Assembly: GCA_029262065.1 (NCBI GenBank)
Contig: JAJDAC010000007.1
Span: 62,001-126,000 of the forward strand
DNA length: 64,000 nucleotides
Source: Candidatus Krumholzibacteriota bacterium
GTDB lineage: Bacteria; Krumholzibacteriota; Krumholzibacteriia; JAJRXK01
Direction of reading: 5' to 3'
The notes beneath the pieces were generated by a model that saw nothing but the letters and a program-made list of their open reading frames with translations, was not told the origin of the DNA and made no database searches. Made by a program: the position numbers and the translations under genes. This document shows, one piece after another, positions 18,269 to 27,397 of the stretch (the stretch's first letter is position 1; each line of letters starts with the position of its first letter).

Positions 18269-18847
18269 TCAATTCAACTTGTGCAGAACCATCTTCGACA
18301 CCGCCTTGAGCGTGTCGAAAACACCATCACCCTTGATCGCGATTGCTTCGTAGCTGTTGTGCGATTCGGGGTTCAGCTCTGCTTCCATCTCGGCCACCGG
18401 CAAGGCACTGGGCATGTCGCGTTTGTTCCACTGCATGACCAGGGGAATGTCCTTCAAATCCAGCTTATGCTCGGCCAGGTTGTCGTGCAGGTTGTACAGA
18501 CACTCCAGGTTGGCGTCGATGCGATGCTCATCGCTGTCGGCCACGAATACCAGGCCATCCACGCCGCGCAGAATGAGCTTCCGCGATGCGTTGTAGTAGA
18601 CCTGACCGGGTACCGTATACAAGTGGAACCGCGTCTTGAAACCCTTCACGGTTCCCAACTCGAGCGGCAGAAAATCAAAGAACAGCGTCCGATCCATTTC
18701 GGTCGCCAAGGAGACGAGCTTGCCCTTGGTATCGGGGTTGAGCTTGTCGTAGACGTACTGGATGTTGGTCGTCTTCCCACCGAGACCAGGACCGTAGTAC
18801 ACGATCTTGCAGTTGATTTCGCGGGAACTGTAATTGATCAGAGACAC
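18269..18847 (-). CDS. mglA: MglA-type Ras-like GTPase
   Basis: The 192-residue protein starts [19 protein letters not shown] and has the P-loop GPGLGGKTT (19-27), the switch region [12 protein letters not shown], the TVPGQVYY segment in place of the canonical DTAGQ, and NKRD as base-recognition motif. MglA sets cell polarity and motility in myxobacteria and Thermus; here the output is unknown. GTG at 18847 is the start because GAGGAAG precedes it and MglA homology begins there. Its partner MglB is encoded immediately upstream, 34 bases away. Confidence 0.92.
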   Translation of the reverse strand: MSLINYSSREINCKIVYYGPGLGGKTTNIQYVYDKLNPDTKGKLVSLATEMDRTLFFDFLPLELGTVKGFKTRFHLYTVPGQVYYNASRKLILRGVDGLVFVADSDEHRIDANLECLYNLHDNLAEHKLDLKDIPLVMQWNKRDMPSALPVAEMEAELNPESHNSYEAIAIKGDGVFDTLKAVSKMVLHKLN

Positions 18848-18881
18848 GTTTTGCTTCCTCGAGCTGAATTGGCTGTTCTGG

Positions 18882-19385
18882 TCAGTCCGCGAAGAGACTG
18901 TCGATTTCGGCTTCGACACCCTCGGTGAAATCACTGTCGGCTAGCGGGTCGTCATATTCTTCGTTGCGGTATTCGAGCTTCTCGAAGAGTTGATCGAAGA
19001 TGGCCGAGAGTTCGTCGACCGAGCGCTTCACGCGCAGCCGCACGAGACCCAGGGTCGTGCTCTTGTCGAACAGCACCACGAGAATCACGTCGCGCGCGAT
19101 CCGGCTCAGGTACATGCTCTCTTCCACACCCTGGTGGTATAGGGTGGAGAAATCCTTCTCGCCGATGAGCTTTGCCAACTGGCTGTTCGCCTCGAAGTCG
19201 GCCGCGCACAAGCTGGCGAAGGCCACCACATCGAACTCCGGGGGCGTTCCGGCGTTGGTGATGAGCTGTCCGGTCCGGTCAATCAGCAGCGAACTCTGAG
19301 AGTTGCTGCTCTTGAGCAGGTCACTCAGGACACTGTTGATGGCCCAGTAATCTTCTTCGAAGATTGCCCAATCGGCCTTTGGCAT
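18882..19385 (-). CDS. mglB: Roadblock/LC7 domain protein, MglB-like GTPase-activating protein
   Basis: The 167-residue protein has a roadblock/LC7 fold: a first helix ([15 protein letters not shown]), the strand [16 protein letters not shown], then the helix-strand pattern ending in [20 protein letters not shown]. MglB proteins dimerise and act as GAPs for MglA, which is encoded next door. The acidic C-terminal tail ([19 protein letters not shown]) is an extra feature. The ATG at 19385 is chosen because the domain begins there. Confidence 0.88.
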   Translation of the reverse strand: MPKADWAIFEEDYWAINSVLSDLLKSSNSQSSLLIDRTGQLITNAGTPPEFDVVAFASLCAADFEANSQLAKLIGEKDFSTLYHQGVEESMYLSRIARDVILVVLFDKSTTLGLVRLRVKRSVDELSAIFDQLFEKLEYRNEEYDDPLADSDFTEGVEAEIDSLFAD

Positions 19386-19593
19386 TGCTGAGATCCCATC
19401 CGTAGCGCAAAAAGGCTGTTTCAGCTGGGTCAAGGCGAGAGACGGCCGCGGATCGGCGTAACACCACCCAACTTCGAGGTCGGTCTCGCAAGAAGCATGC
19501 ACACTCTGGCCGCTTGGATAACCGGGGACCTCGTCACGGCCTTCTGAGGCACGCTGCGGACGGGAGCGGAACAATATTCCCCAGCGGGAACCA

Positions 19594-20202
19594 TCAAACC
19601 AGCGGCAGCCGCCCCGAAAAAGCCCGCTCGAGCGTTACATCGTCCACGAATTCCAGGTGCCCCCCTACCGGAATGCCGGTAGCCAGGCGCGAAGTGCGAA
19701 CCGAATGTCCTTCGAGCAGGCGCGCAACGTACAAGGACGTAGCCTCGCCCTCCACACTGGCCGAAAGGGCCACAACGACCTCTTCCACACCCTCTTCCTC
19801 CACGCGATGGCGCAGGGCATGGAGCCTGAGGTCGTCTGGTTCAACGCCATCCAGGGGTGACAAGAGACCACCCAGGACGTGGTACCGGCCACGGAAGATC
19901 GCCGCCCGCTCGAGTGAGAACACGTCGGTGGGTTGCTCGACGATACATAGCACCGAGGGGTTGCGGCGGGGATCGCGGCAGATCACGCATTCGGGTTCTT
20001 CGGTGATGGCACCGCAGCGATCACAGGCACGAACGTGCGTCCGCATCTCGACCATGGCCTGGGCCAGGGTCTCGGCGTCAGTGGCATGCGCCTGAAGAAG
20101 GTGCAGCGCGATCCGGGTGGCCGACTTCGACCCAATTCCGGGGAGACGCGAGAGAACCTTTACGAGGCGCTCGAGGCGCGGCGAACCCAGGGAGGCGGAC
20201 AT
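19594..20202 (-). CDS. recR: Recombination protein RecR
   Basis: The 202-residue protein has the RecR order: helix-hairpin-helix (LSRLPGIGSKSATRIALHLL), a C4 zinc site (Cys60, Cys63, Cys72, Cys75), the Toprim domain (VCIVEQPTDVF, ATSLYVARLL) and a Walker B-like C-terminus. RecR works with RecO/RecF in gap repair. It follows ybaB by 3 bases, in the widespread dnaX-ybaB-recR order. Confidence 0.96.
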   Translation of the reverse strand: MSASLGSPRLERLVKVLSRLPGIGSKSATRIALHLLQAHATDAETLAQAMVEMRTHVRACDRCGAITEEPECVICRDPRRNPSVLCIVEQPTDVFSLERAAIFRGRYHVLGGLLSPLDGVEPDDLRLHALRHRVEEEGVEEVVVALSASVEGEATSLYVARLLEGHSVRTSRLATGIPVGGHLEFVDDVTLERAFSGRLPLV

Positions 20203-20205
20203 CTT

Positions 20206-20517
20206 CTAGAACATTCCTCCGGGTAGCGGCATGCCCCCCGTGGCCTGCTTCATTTCGTCGGCGGCCATGCTGCCCGCCTTCTTGTGACCCTCCTGCACGG
20301 CCGAGAGGATCAGGTCTTCCAGAAAATCCACTTCTGCGGGATCCACCACGGAAGCGTCGATGGCAATGGACATCAGCTCCTGGTGTCCGTTGAACACCAC
20401 CTTCACCATGCCGCCGCCGCTCTGGGCGTCGACGGTCTTGTCCTTCAGGCCCTCCTGGATCTTGGCCATCTTCTGCTGCATCTGCTGGGCCTGCTGCATG
20501 AGCTTGTTCATATCCAC
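20206..20517 (-). CDS. ybaB: YbaB/EbfC nucleoid-associated protein
   Basis: The 103-residue protein starts MDMNKLMQQAQQMQQKMAKIQ and has the GGGMVKVVFNG.QE..SI.ID strand pair, with VDFLEDLILSAV and a Met/Gly-rich tail (GGMPLPGGMF). YbaB dimers bind DNA and coat the nucleoid. Located between dnaX and recR as in most bacteria. Confidence 0.95.
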   Translation of the reverse strand: MDMNKLMQQAQQMQQKMAKIQEGLKDKTVDAQSGGGMVKVVFNGHQELMSIAIDASVVDPAEVDFLEDLILSAVQEGHKKAGSMAADEMKQATGGMPLPGGMF

Positions 20518-20556
20518 GGTCGAATTTCCCTCTCGTCTGCGTAGGTGGTGTTCCGG

Positions 20557-22386
20557 CTATTCGCCATCGACGACGTGTCCGCCCAAACCTTCCAGGAGGC
20601 GCCCCAGTTCGGGGTTGTTGCGTGCGTGTCGTTCCAGCTCCTGCTTCTCGCTGGGTGCGACCTCGCGCTGCACTTCCTTGCGCATGGTCTCTTCTTCGGC
20701 ACCGGGCTCATCGCTCACCAACGACACCTCGAGTGCCTGCCCGAAGCACTCGCTGGCCAACGAGGTCAACCAGCGCATGGTCGCCGCGTCCGAGACCTGA
20801 TCGCGATGGAAGGCGTGCTCGGGCCGGAACGTCAGGACCAGGGTGTGGCCCTCGAGTCGGGGAGCGGCTTCCAGCAGGCAGGTTCCTACGCCCATGTTCT
20901 CTTCGCGCGCGCGCGCAAGGAGTTTCGCGTAGGGCTCACGCAGCTGAGGGTCGAGTTGAGAGCCGGCTTCCGGCGCCACGATGTTGGGCGGAGCTTCCGA
21001 CTCGGTCTGAAACGTCTCGACCGGCAACGAAGTGAAATCATCCTGGGCTGCGGACGGCGGCGGCGGAGCAATTTCGCTTGGCGGCGGAGCAACCTGGCTT
21101 GGCGGCGGACCAGAAGGGGCCACCATGTCGGTCGTGGTCGCGACCTTGGCCGCTGCCTTGGCGCGACCGGCCGCCTTCGGCGGTGTCCCGCCGCCCGGCG
21201 CGCGTCCGGCTCCGCCCGGGGCCGAAGGGGCTCCCTGCGAAGGGCCACCACTACCGAGGGCATCGAGGCGACCGAGAATGTCGCTGAGCAACACCTGGCT
21301 CTCCAAGCGCGAGTACTCGACCACCTGGGCTTCCAACAACCAACGCGGCTGCGGCGCGCGTTCGAGAAGCAGATATTGATCGGCGGCGCGCTGCGTCAAC
21401 GCCAGTAGATCCTGCACTTCGAAACGGGAGGCCTGTTCCACCATTTGCTTGCGCACGGCCTCGGGCTTTTCCACGCGGGCCGCCAATTCGGCGTCGAGGC
21501 GCAGCAGCAGAAGATCGCGAAAGTTGCCCACCAGGCCGCGGCCGAACTCGACCAGGTCGTGTCCCGCCTGCGCCAGCTCTTCCACCAGATCGAGCGCCGC
21601 GCGCGTATCACGCTGGAGGATGGCATCGTTCAGTTGCAGGTAACGCTCGGGACCGATCAAACCGTAGAGCTCGACCACGCCCTTCTTGTCCAGGGTACCT
21701 TCTGAAGAGCTGACCGCCTGGTCGAAAAGGCTGAGCGCGTCGCGCATGCTGCCTTCGGCCATGCTGGCCAGCAGCTCGATCGCCTCGTCGTCGATGTCGA
21801 CCGACTCGCTCTTGGCGATGGTGGCGATTCGCTGGCGCAACTCGTCGAGCTTGAACAACCGAAAGTCGAAGCGCTGACACCGCGACAGGATGGTGCGTGG
21901 AATTCGCACGGGCTCGGTAGTGGCAAACACGAAGTGCACGTGCTCGGGCGGTTCTTCCAACGTCTTCAGCAACGCGTTGAACGCGCCTTTGCTCAGCATG
22001 TGGACTTCATCGATGATGAAGACACGTCGCTTGCCCGCGGAAGGCTGATACTGCGCGTTCTCGCGCAGCTCGCGAATGTTGTCTACGCCGGTGTTGCTGG
22101 CCGCATCGATCTCGAGCACGTCGAGAAACGAACCCGAGGCGATGGCCTGGCAGCTTTCACACTTGCCACACGGTGTAGGGGTAGGACCCTCGTCGCAGTT
22201 GAGTGCCTTGGCCAACAACCGCGCCATGGTTGTCTTGCCGCACCCACGTGGACCCGTGAACAGATACGCGTGGGCGACGCGACCGCGGGTGAGGGCGTTG
22301 GAGAGCGTCTGCGTGACGTGCTCCTGCCCCACCATCTCGCCGAAGGTCTGGGGACGCCATTTGCGAGCGAGCACCTGATAGGACAT
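20557..22386 (-). CDS. dnaX: DNA polymerase III subunit gamma/tau
   Basis: The 609-residue clamp-loader ATPase starts MSYQVLARKWRPQTF, with Walker A GPRGCGKTT (45-53), zinc-binding Cys64/73/76/79, Walker B FIIDEVHML and the SRCQRFDFR arginine-finger region. After the AAA+ and collar domains there is a Pro/Ala/Gly-rich linker (around residues 380-470) and a C-terminal domain that would bind the polymerase. I see no A-rich slippery site for a gamma frameshift. The SRP RNA gene lies 35 bases upstream of its start. Confidence 0.95.
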   Translation of the reverse strand: MSYQVLARKWRPQTFGEMVGQEHVTQTLSNALTRGRVAHAYLFTGPRGCGKTTMARLLAKALNCDEGPTPTPCGKCESCQAIASGSFLDVLEIDAASNTGVDNIRELRENAQYQPSAGKRRVFIIDEVHMLSKGAFNALLKTLEEPPEHVHFVFATTEPVRIPRTILSRCQRFDFRLFKLDELRQRIATIAKSESVDIDDEAIELLASMAEGSMRDALSLFDQAVSSSEGTLDKKGVVELYGLIGPERYLQLNDAILQRDTRAALDLVEELAQAGHDLVEFGRGLVGNFRDLLLLRLDAELAARVEKPEAVRKQMVEQASRFEVQDLLALTQRAADQYLLLERAPQPRWLLEAQVVEYSRLESQVLLSDILGRLDALGSGGPSQGAPSAPGGAGRAPGGGTPPKAAGRAKAAAKVATTTDMVAPSGPPPSQVAPPPSEIAPPPPSAAQDDFTSLPVETFQTESEAPPNIVAPEAGSQLDPQLREPYAKLLARAREENMGVGTCLLEAAPRLEGHTLVLTFRPEHAFHRDQVSDAATMRWLTSLASECFGQALEVSLVSDEPGAEEETMRKEVQREVAPSEKQELERHARNNPELGRLLEGLGGHVVDGE

Positions 22387-22421
22387 GGCGATCTCGAGCT
22401 CGTCGGGAGAATAGGAAAGAT

Positions 22422-22520
22422 GGGCCAGGCGATCTACGGCACACAACAGGACTTACGTTCGGCTGCTACCTTCCAGTCCTGACCGGGTTGGTAAGACTGC
22501 CGCTGCGTAGGGCCTGACCC
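22422..22520 (-). ncRNA. ffs: Signal recognition particle RNA, small bacterial (4.5S) type
   Basis: The minus strand carries the universally conserved SRP domain IV: GGTCAGGACTGGAAGGTAGCA around 22463-22484, with its GGAA tetraloop. The 5' end GGGTCAGGC pairs with the 3' end GCCTGGCCC over 9 bp (one G-T), and TACG pairs with CGTA further in. The helix closure defines a transcript of about 99 nt. It lies directly upstream of dnaX, as in several other bacteria. Confidence 0.92.
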
Positions 22521-22578
22521 AAGTTGTTTCGGGGTCGGCGACCGGGGCCGGGGCCGAATCCTCGAACTAGAGGTATCT

Positions 22579-22654
22579 TGGTGGAGATGAGCGGGCTCGA
22601 ACCGCCGACCTCCTCGTTGCGAACGAGGCGCTCTCCCAGCTGAGCTACATCCCC
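22579..22654 (-). tRNA. tRNA-Ala (anticodon CGC)
   Basis: The cloverleaf has acceptor GGGGATG paired to CATCTCC (one G-T), anticodon stem CCTCG/CGAGG with loop TTCGCAA, T loop TTCGAGC, and an encoded CCA end. It reads GCG. It lies on the same strand as ffs, about 60 bases upstream. Confidence 0.95.
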
Positions 22655-22730
22655 TGACCGGTCATAGGTAACACGCGCGCAGGGACTTGTCAACGCGACC
22701 GCGCGGCCGCCCCAGCCCTGGAAGCAGTCC

Positions 22731-23198
22731 ATGAGCCGACGACGGCAACCCAAACCCTCGCCAGAAGATACCCAGGACGCGCACCGCGAGATCCTGGAGC
22801 ACCTGGAGCAGAATCCGCCGCCCAAACCGACCACGAAAAAGTCAGCGGCGTCGCCTTCCAAAGGCCAGAAGTCCAAAGCAAAGCCCAAGCGGGAAGCCGA
22901 GCCGTCGGCCCCGCGATCTACCGCCATGCCCACGCTGATGCTGCGCCAACTGCGATTGCAGGTGGCCGAGGATCGCCTGCTCCACTTCCTGCGCGTCCAG
23001 CAGCGTGCGGGCACCACCGAAGTGCTGGTGATCGTGGGTCGGGGCCGCCACAGCCCCGGTGGCGAGCCGGTCCTGGGCCCGGCCATCCGCGACCTGTGCA
23101 ATCAACGCAAGAGCCTGGTGGAGTCGTGGTCTGAGGCCCCGGCCAACCTTGGAGGGGCCGGGGCCATCGTCGTACAACTGCGCCGCGTGGAGGGCTGA
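22731..23198 (+). CDS. Smr/MutS2 C-terminal domain protein, variant lacking the LDxH motif
   Basis: The 155-residue protein has a Lys/Pro-rich N-terminal half (residues 1-65), then an Smr-like fold: a helix (VAEDRLLHFLRVQQRAG), the strand TTEVLVIVGRGRHSPGG (the Smr HGKG region) and the final GGAGAIVVQL strand. The first strand is TLMLRQL where active Smr proteins have LDLHG, so the usual nuclease histidine is missing. It ends one base before the convergent lipoprotein gene. Function unknown. Confidence 0.7.
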   Translation: MSRRRQPKPSPEDTQDAHREILEHLEQNPPPKPTTKKSAASPSKGQKSKAKPKREAEPSAPRSTAMPTLMLRQLRLQVAEDRLLHFLRVQQRAGTTEVLVIVGRGRHSPGGEPVLGPAIRDLCNQRKSLVESWSEAPANLGGAGAIVVQLRRVEG

Positions 23199-24362
23199 TC
23201 AGGGGGCTGTGATCAACACCTGGATCGCGTTCACGTCCAAGCCAAACCAGGTCGTAACGGCGCCCGGTACATCGCGCGCCTGCACCGCGAACAGGTAGAG
23301 CTCCCCTTCCGCCGCCGGCGGCAGGTCGAGTTGACCCAATTGGGAGGCCGGACTGGGATGCTCCTGCCACTCGCTCCAGCGGTCCTCGAGCGAGGGGGCC
23401 AGAAGATCCACAGCCTCGAATTCGGTTTGGGAAGCAAAGCAGGCCGGCTGGCCAAGGTCGGCGAGCGGCACCAGCAACACGCGCACGAACGCTGGGTCGT
23501 CTTCGGCATCGGCGTCGTCCACGGTCCAACCGACCAACGCGTTCCGCGCCAACGATGCACAGCCTGGACCACCGCGTCGCTTACCGGGCGGGTCGATGAC
23601 TGCAATCGGCGTGTTGGTTACCGCAACGAACGAGAACTGCGCGGGCGTGGGGTCAAATTCGCCCCGGTCATCCTGGGCGCGAACGAAGAACGTGTGGGTT
23701 TGCCACGAACGCTGATCCCGCTCGGGCAACGCCGCGTCACCAGGCAGGCCAGGGAGGTTGGCTGAAACATTGATTCTCTGGTCGGTGAACGTGGTCGAAG
23801 TCCAGGGCAGCCCCATGGTGTCACCCACGTCGACCATCCCATCGGCGCCGTTGTCACTCACGCGCCACGCGTAGCCCCTGACCTCGCCATCGGTATCTGA
23901 CCCGGTCCAGAAGAAAGCAGGGCTGGTGGACGAGTCGGGTGGCGCCGCGGTTACCTGGGTGTCGGGTGGAGAGTTGGGAGTCAGGGTACGGACCGAGTCC
24001 AGCGCCGTCGAAACGGTGCCGCCCGCGTTCGTCGCGGTGAGCCGGTAGTAGTACCAGGTCAGCGGCACCAGCGCATCGAGGGTGGCGCTCACGGGAACCC
24101 CCACTTCTCCGTCGTCCAGACTTTGATCGGCGGACTGCAGCCCCAGGCTGCGTTGGGTGCCATAGTCGAAGCGAGCCGTGGTCTCGCTCCCCTCGGGATT
24201 CACTGTACCGTTCAGGGCAATCGAATTGCTGCTCGCGAAGGCCGCCCCCAGACTGACCGTGGGTTTCGGTTTCTGCATGGGAGGATCGGTGCTGCTCTCG
24301 CAGCCGATTCCAAGTACAACGCAGCAAGCAAGCATGGTGGAGTTCCGCGAAAAGCGGTTCAT
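23199..24362 (-). CDS. Fibronectin type III-like lipoprotein
   Basis: The 387-residue protein starts with a lipoprotein signal (lipobox LGIGC, Cys21). A first domain (LNGTVNPEGSETTARFDYG, TWYYYRLTATNAGGT) resembles fibronectin-like modules of surface proteins. Two further domains have SPPDTQVTAAP..FFWTGSDTDGEV, a pattern common in FCB exported proteins. No enzyme motif is visible. GGAGG precedes the ATG. The gene ends flush against the convergent Smr-like gene and starts 26 bases from tRNA-Ser(UGA). Likely anchored in a membrane facing the periplasm or outside. Confidence 0.7.
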   Translation of the reverse strand: MNRFSRNSTMLACCVVLGIGCESSTDPPMQKPKPTVSLGAAFASSNSIALNGTVNPEGSETTARFDYGTQRSLGLQSADQSLDDGEVGVPVSATLDALVPLTWYYYRLTATNAGGTVSTALDSVRTLTPNSPPDTQVTAAPPDSSTSPAFFWTGSDTDGEVRGYAWRVSDNGADGMVDVGDTMGLPWTSTTFTDQRINVSANLPGLPGDAALPERDQRSWQTHTFFVRAQDDRGEFDPTPAQFSFVAVTNTPIAVIDPPGKRRGGPGCASLARNALVGWTVDDADAEDDPAFVRVLLVPLADLGQPACFASQTEFEAVDLLAPSLEDRWSEWQEHPSPASQLGQLDLPPAAEGELYLFAVQARDVPGAVTTWFGLDVNAIQVLITAP

Positions 24363-24388
24363 ATCAACCTCCGGGCGTAGGGTCGATG

Positions 24389-24478
24389 TGGCGGAGAGGC
24401 AGGGATTCGAACCCTGGGTCCCCTTGCGGGGACAGCGGTTTTCAAGACCGCCCCGTTCGACCGCTCCGGCACCTCTCC
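24389..24478 (-). tRNA. tRNA-Ser (anticodon TGA)
   Basis: This type II tRNA of about 90 nt has acceptor GGAGAGG/CCTCTCC, anticodon loop CTTGAAA, a long variable arm (GTCCCC/GGGGAC), T loop TTCGAAT and encoded CCA. First of three serine tRNA genes in 400 bases. Confidence 0.96.
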
Positions 24479-24534
24479 GTGGAGTCCTTCGCGGCGGCCG
24501 GGACCTTGGCCAGCACGAAGAACGCTGTAATCAG

Positions 24535-24624
24535 TGGCGGAGAGGCAGGGATTCGAACCCTGGGTCCCCTTGCGGGGACAACGGTTTTCGAGACCGTCCC
24601 GTTCGACCGCTCCGGCACCTCTCC
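24535..24624 (-). tRNA. tRNA-Ser (anticodon CGA)
   Basis: It is nearly identical to the tRNA-Ser(TGA) copy alongside, differing mainly in the anticodon stem and loop (CTCGAAA), which suggests a local duplication. The long variable arm and CCA end are present. Confidence 0.96.
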
Positions 24625-24699
24625 GCAATTCTACGCTGGTCCGAAGGAGCGGTTCCGGACACTTGACCCTGGGAACGGTCGATTTCCCGCAGGTCGTCT

Positions 24700-24788
<89 letters not shown>

Positions 24789-24848
24789 GCGAAGGCGAAC
24801 CGATAAGTTATAGCTACACTTGCGTGGGTTTTCAACCTGCAGGGATGA

Positions 24849-25361
24849 TCACGAACCGGTGGGGCCCCGCAAGCGGCGGTAGAACTCCTGCAGCAGGTGC
24901 CGACAATCGTCCTCAAGGCATCCGTCGGTCACCAGGATATCGTGGCCCAGAACGTTGGCTTGCAGCAAGTCGAGGCGGCTGCCGCAGGCCCCGGCTCGTA
25001 CGTCACGCGCGCCGTACACGAGCCTGAAGACGCGGGCCAGGAGGATGGCCCCCGCGCACATGGCGCAGGGCTCCATGGTCACGTACAGCGTAGTCTCGGC
25101 CAGGCGCCAATCCTGGAGTGACTCCCCCGCCGCCCCCAACGCCACGATCTCAGCGTGGGCCGTGGCGTCGTGCAGCGCTTCGGTGCGGTTGTGGCCGCGT
25201 CCAATGACCCGACCCTCGCGTACCGCCACCGCGCCCACCGGCGTCTCGCCCGCCTCGGCGGCCCGTTCGGCCTCGGCCAGCGCCAAACGCATGAAACGCT
25301 CGTCGTCTCCGGGACCAGGCACGCTGTGCTCAAAACTGAATTTGAAACCCTCGTCCATCAT
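24849..25361 (-). CDS. tadA: tRNA-specific adenosine deaminase
   Basis: The 170-residue deaminase makes inosine at tRNA position 34. The zinc ligands and catalytic Glu are visible: HAE at residues 69-71 and PCAMC at 98-102. GETPVGAVAV and a GRGHN motif precede them, as in all TadA proteins. Its usual substrate, tRNA-Arg(ACG), is encoded at 30177-30253. The start shares one base with the stop of the upstream exported-protein gene; a second Met one codon on is an alternative. Confidence 0.95.
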   Translation of the reverse strand: MMDEGFKFSFEHSVPGPGDDERFMRLALAEAERAAEAGETPVGAVAVREGRVIGRGHNRTEALHDATAHAEIVALGAAGESLQDWRLAETTLYVTMEPCAMCAGAILLARVFRLVYGARDVRAGACGSRLDLLQANVLGHDILVTDGCLEDDCRHLLQEFYRRLRGPTGS

Positions 25362-27397
25362 CAGCGCCGTGGTAGATCCTTAAGGGCCACATTTCCCGCC
25401 GCATCGACCGCCCGCACCCATAATCGGGAGCCCGCACTCGTCAGGGGAACCTCGAATCGCTCTCGGGGAGCGTCGAGCACTCCGTCCTGAGGCTCGATCG
25501 GAGTCCAGATTTCATCGTCGATGCGAACGGAGACCTCGACCAACACCGAAGACTCGTCATCGACCTCGGCCAGCAGCATGCCTCGTTCCTTGTTCCATTC
25601 CAATCTTCGGATCCTCGGCGCCGCATTGTCCACGAAAACCGGAGCGCTGACCGCGCTGGTCGTACGTTGTTGCGGCGGGGTGTTGCTGTGTCCGTCGTGC
25701 GCGGTGACGCGCACGCGATAGCTACCGTCCTCGAAGCTTCGGGTGTCCCAGGCGTAGACCCGCTCGGAACTATTGGTGGCCACGGCGGTCCAATCGCCCT
25801 CGGGATCGCGGCGAACTTCTACTTCGTAGCGTAGCTCGTCCCCGTTGGGGTCTTCCCCCGACCACACCACCGTGCGGATGCCACGAGCCCATGCCGCCAG
25901 GTCGGGAGCGGCCGTCTGGCGCGACTTGTATACCGAATACTCGACGGCGAGGCCGTCCTCAAAGCGTTGGCTGACGGGAGGTGGCGAGCTGCTCGCGCCA
26001 CCCAGCATCAGTTCGCCCCCGGTTGATTCCACGCGCAGGCCACGCACCCGTGGGGCCAGGTTGCGCTCGGAATACGCCACGCGCACACCGGTGACCGTCG
26101 CCTTGTTGCCATCGCCCCACTGCAGGCGATATTGAAGGTAAGGGGCCACCGGCGAATCGACGACTTCGCCCGCTCGACGCGGCGAGCTCCAATCGCTCCA
26201 CGTGTCGTCGGGCTCGGGGCGCACACCCGACCGTGTCGATACGCGAACCCCGGAGGCTTCGCCGTCGATCCAAAGCCTTCCCCACCGTTGGTTGTGGTTG
26301 GCTTCGAGCACCGCGGAAACGAACTCGCCGCCACCCTTCTCGCCCGGTGACAGCCGCACCACCTGTCCCAGGTTGCCCAGACCCACGACGCAGACTCCAT
26401 CGGGGTCGACGATCATGCAAAGAGGGTCGCCAGCTCCAAGCTCGGCGTACAACGAGCGGGCGCCGCCGCGCGTGAATCGATGCAAACGTCCGTTCTCGCG
26501 CTCGCCGGCCAAGATCGATCCGTCGGGCAACCGGGCCAGGCTCAGTAGAGCCTCGTCCCCTTCATACAAGGTTTCCCATCCGCCGTCCGACGCCAGCCAC
26601 GTAATGCGGCTCGTCGCCAAGGGCTTGTCGTCCTTGGTATCCAGTTCGAGGCTCAAGACGTACAGGCCGCCCTCGGCGTCGGACACGATGGAGCGTATCT
26701 CGCCCTCTTTCGTTTCGAGTACCAAGCGCGGTGTGGATGCCTCGTCGCCGTCGATTCGGTACAGAAGACCCGGACCCTGGGTCGCAACCCATAGAGTTTC
26801 GCCGTCGCGGACCATCGCCGTGAGATTGGTGGCGGGAAACTCGTGTAGCTGTTCACCTGCACTGGCCGAAGATGACACCCGAACCAGACGCGCACCGGGA
26901 CCGCCACCCGCCAACCAACTTCCAGAGTCACGGGCGGGGGCAAGTGCCCACACCGACTGCAGGGGCAGGTCCAACGCCACTCGGTGCTCCCCCGCTTCGT
27001 CGATGCGGTAGATCACCCCATCGGGGCTCGTACCCGCCAGGATGTCATCGCCCCAAGGCATGAGACTGAGTACTTCCAAGGCCAGCGTCTTCACCCAGGG
27101 TTCCAACTCGTCGCCATTCTCTCGATGCAGCGTGCCACCATCGCCGGTACCGGCGACGATGCGTCCACGCGCGTCACGGGCCAACGACCAAACGTAGAAG
27201 TCGGAGGTGCTCCAGGTGTGCGCCGACACCGGAGCTGGACGCAACTGCAACAATTCATCGAGAACCACGCCATCCATTTCGCCGTCGAGAAACTTGATGC
27301 CGTCATTCACCAATCGGCGTGTGCCAGCCGCGTGGGCATCAAACACCGCGACCGAAATCAACGCGACAAATGCAATCGTCCGCACGGTTCTGCTCAC
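25361..27397 (-). CDS. Exported beta-propeller protein with C-terminal Ig/FN3-like domains
   Basis: The 678-residue protein has a signal peptide (cleavage likely after AHA, residue 24). Residues 60-360 contain repeated strands of the type WSLARDARGRIVAGTGDGGTL, SLMPWGDDILAGTSPDG and LARLPDGSILAGE, consistent with a seven-bladed propeller. The rest has beta-sandwich segments (VEYSVYKSR..VVWSGEDPNGDELRYEVEVR, SVRIDDEIW). No catalytic motif is evident. It overlaps the S55-protease-like gene upstream by 4 bases and tadA downstream by one, so the three are translationally linked. Probably periplasmic or surface-exposed. Confidence 0.72.
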   Translation of the reverse strand: MSRTVRTIAFVALISVAVFDAHAAGTRRLVNDGIKFLDGEMDGVVLDELLQLRPAPVSAHTWSTSDFYVWSLARDARGRIVAGTGDGGTLHRENGDELEPWVKTLALEVLSLMPWGDDILAGTSPDGVIYRIDEAGEHRVALDLPLQSVWALAPARDSGSWLAGGGPGARLVRVSSSASAGEQLHEFPATNLTAMVRDGETLWVATQGPGLLYRIDGDEASTPRLVLETKEGEIRSIVSDAEGGLYVLSLELDTKDDKPLATSRITWLASDGGWETLYEGDEALLSLARLPDGSILAGERENGRLHRFTRGGARSLYAELGAGDPLCMIVDPDGVCVVGLGNLGQVVRLSPGEKGGGEFVSAVLEANHNQRWGRLWIDGEASGVRVSTRSGVRPEPDDTWSDWSSPRRAGEVVDSPVAPYLQYRLQWGDGNKATVTGVRVAYSERNLAPRVRGLRVESTGGELMLGGASSSPPPVSQRFEDGLAVEYSVYKSRQTAAPDLAAWARGIRTVVWSGEDPNGDELRYEVEVRRDPEGDWTAVATNSSERVYAWDTRSFEDGSYRVRVTAHDGHSNTPPQQRTTSAVSAPVFVDNAAPRIRRLEWNKERGMLLAEVDDESSVLVEVSVRIDDEIWTPIEPQDGVLDAPRERFEVPLTSAGSRLWVRAVDAAGNVALKDLPRR

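Noticed and set aside
22466-23101. Minus-strand frame containing a GDVAQLGERLVRNEE-like peptide
   Set aside because: That peptide is the translation of the tRNA-Ala and SRP RNA region, a common false gene.
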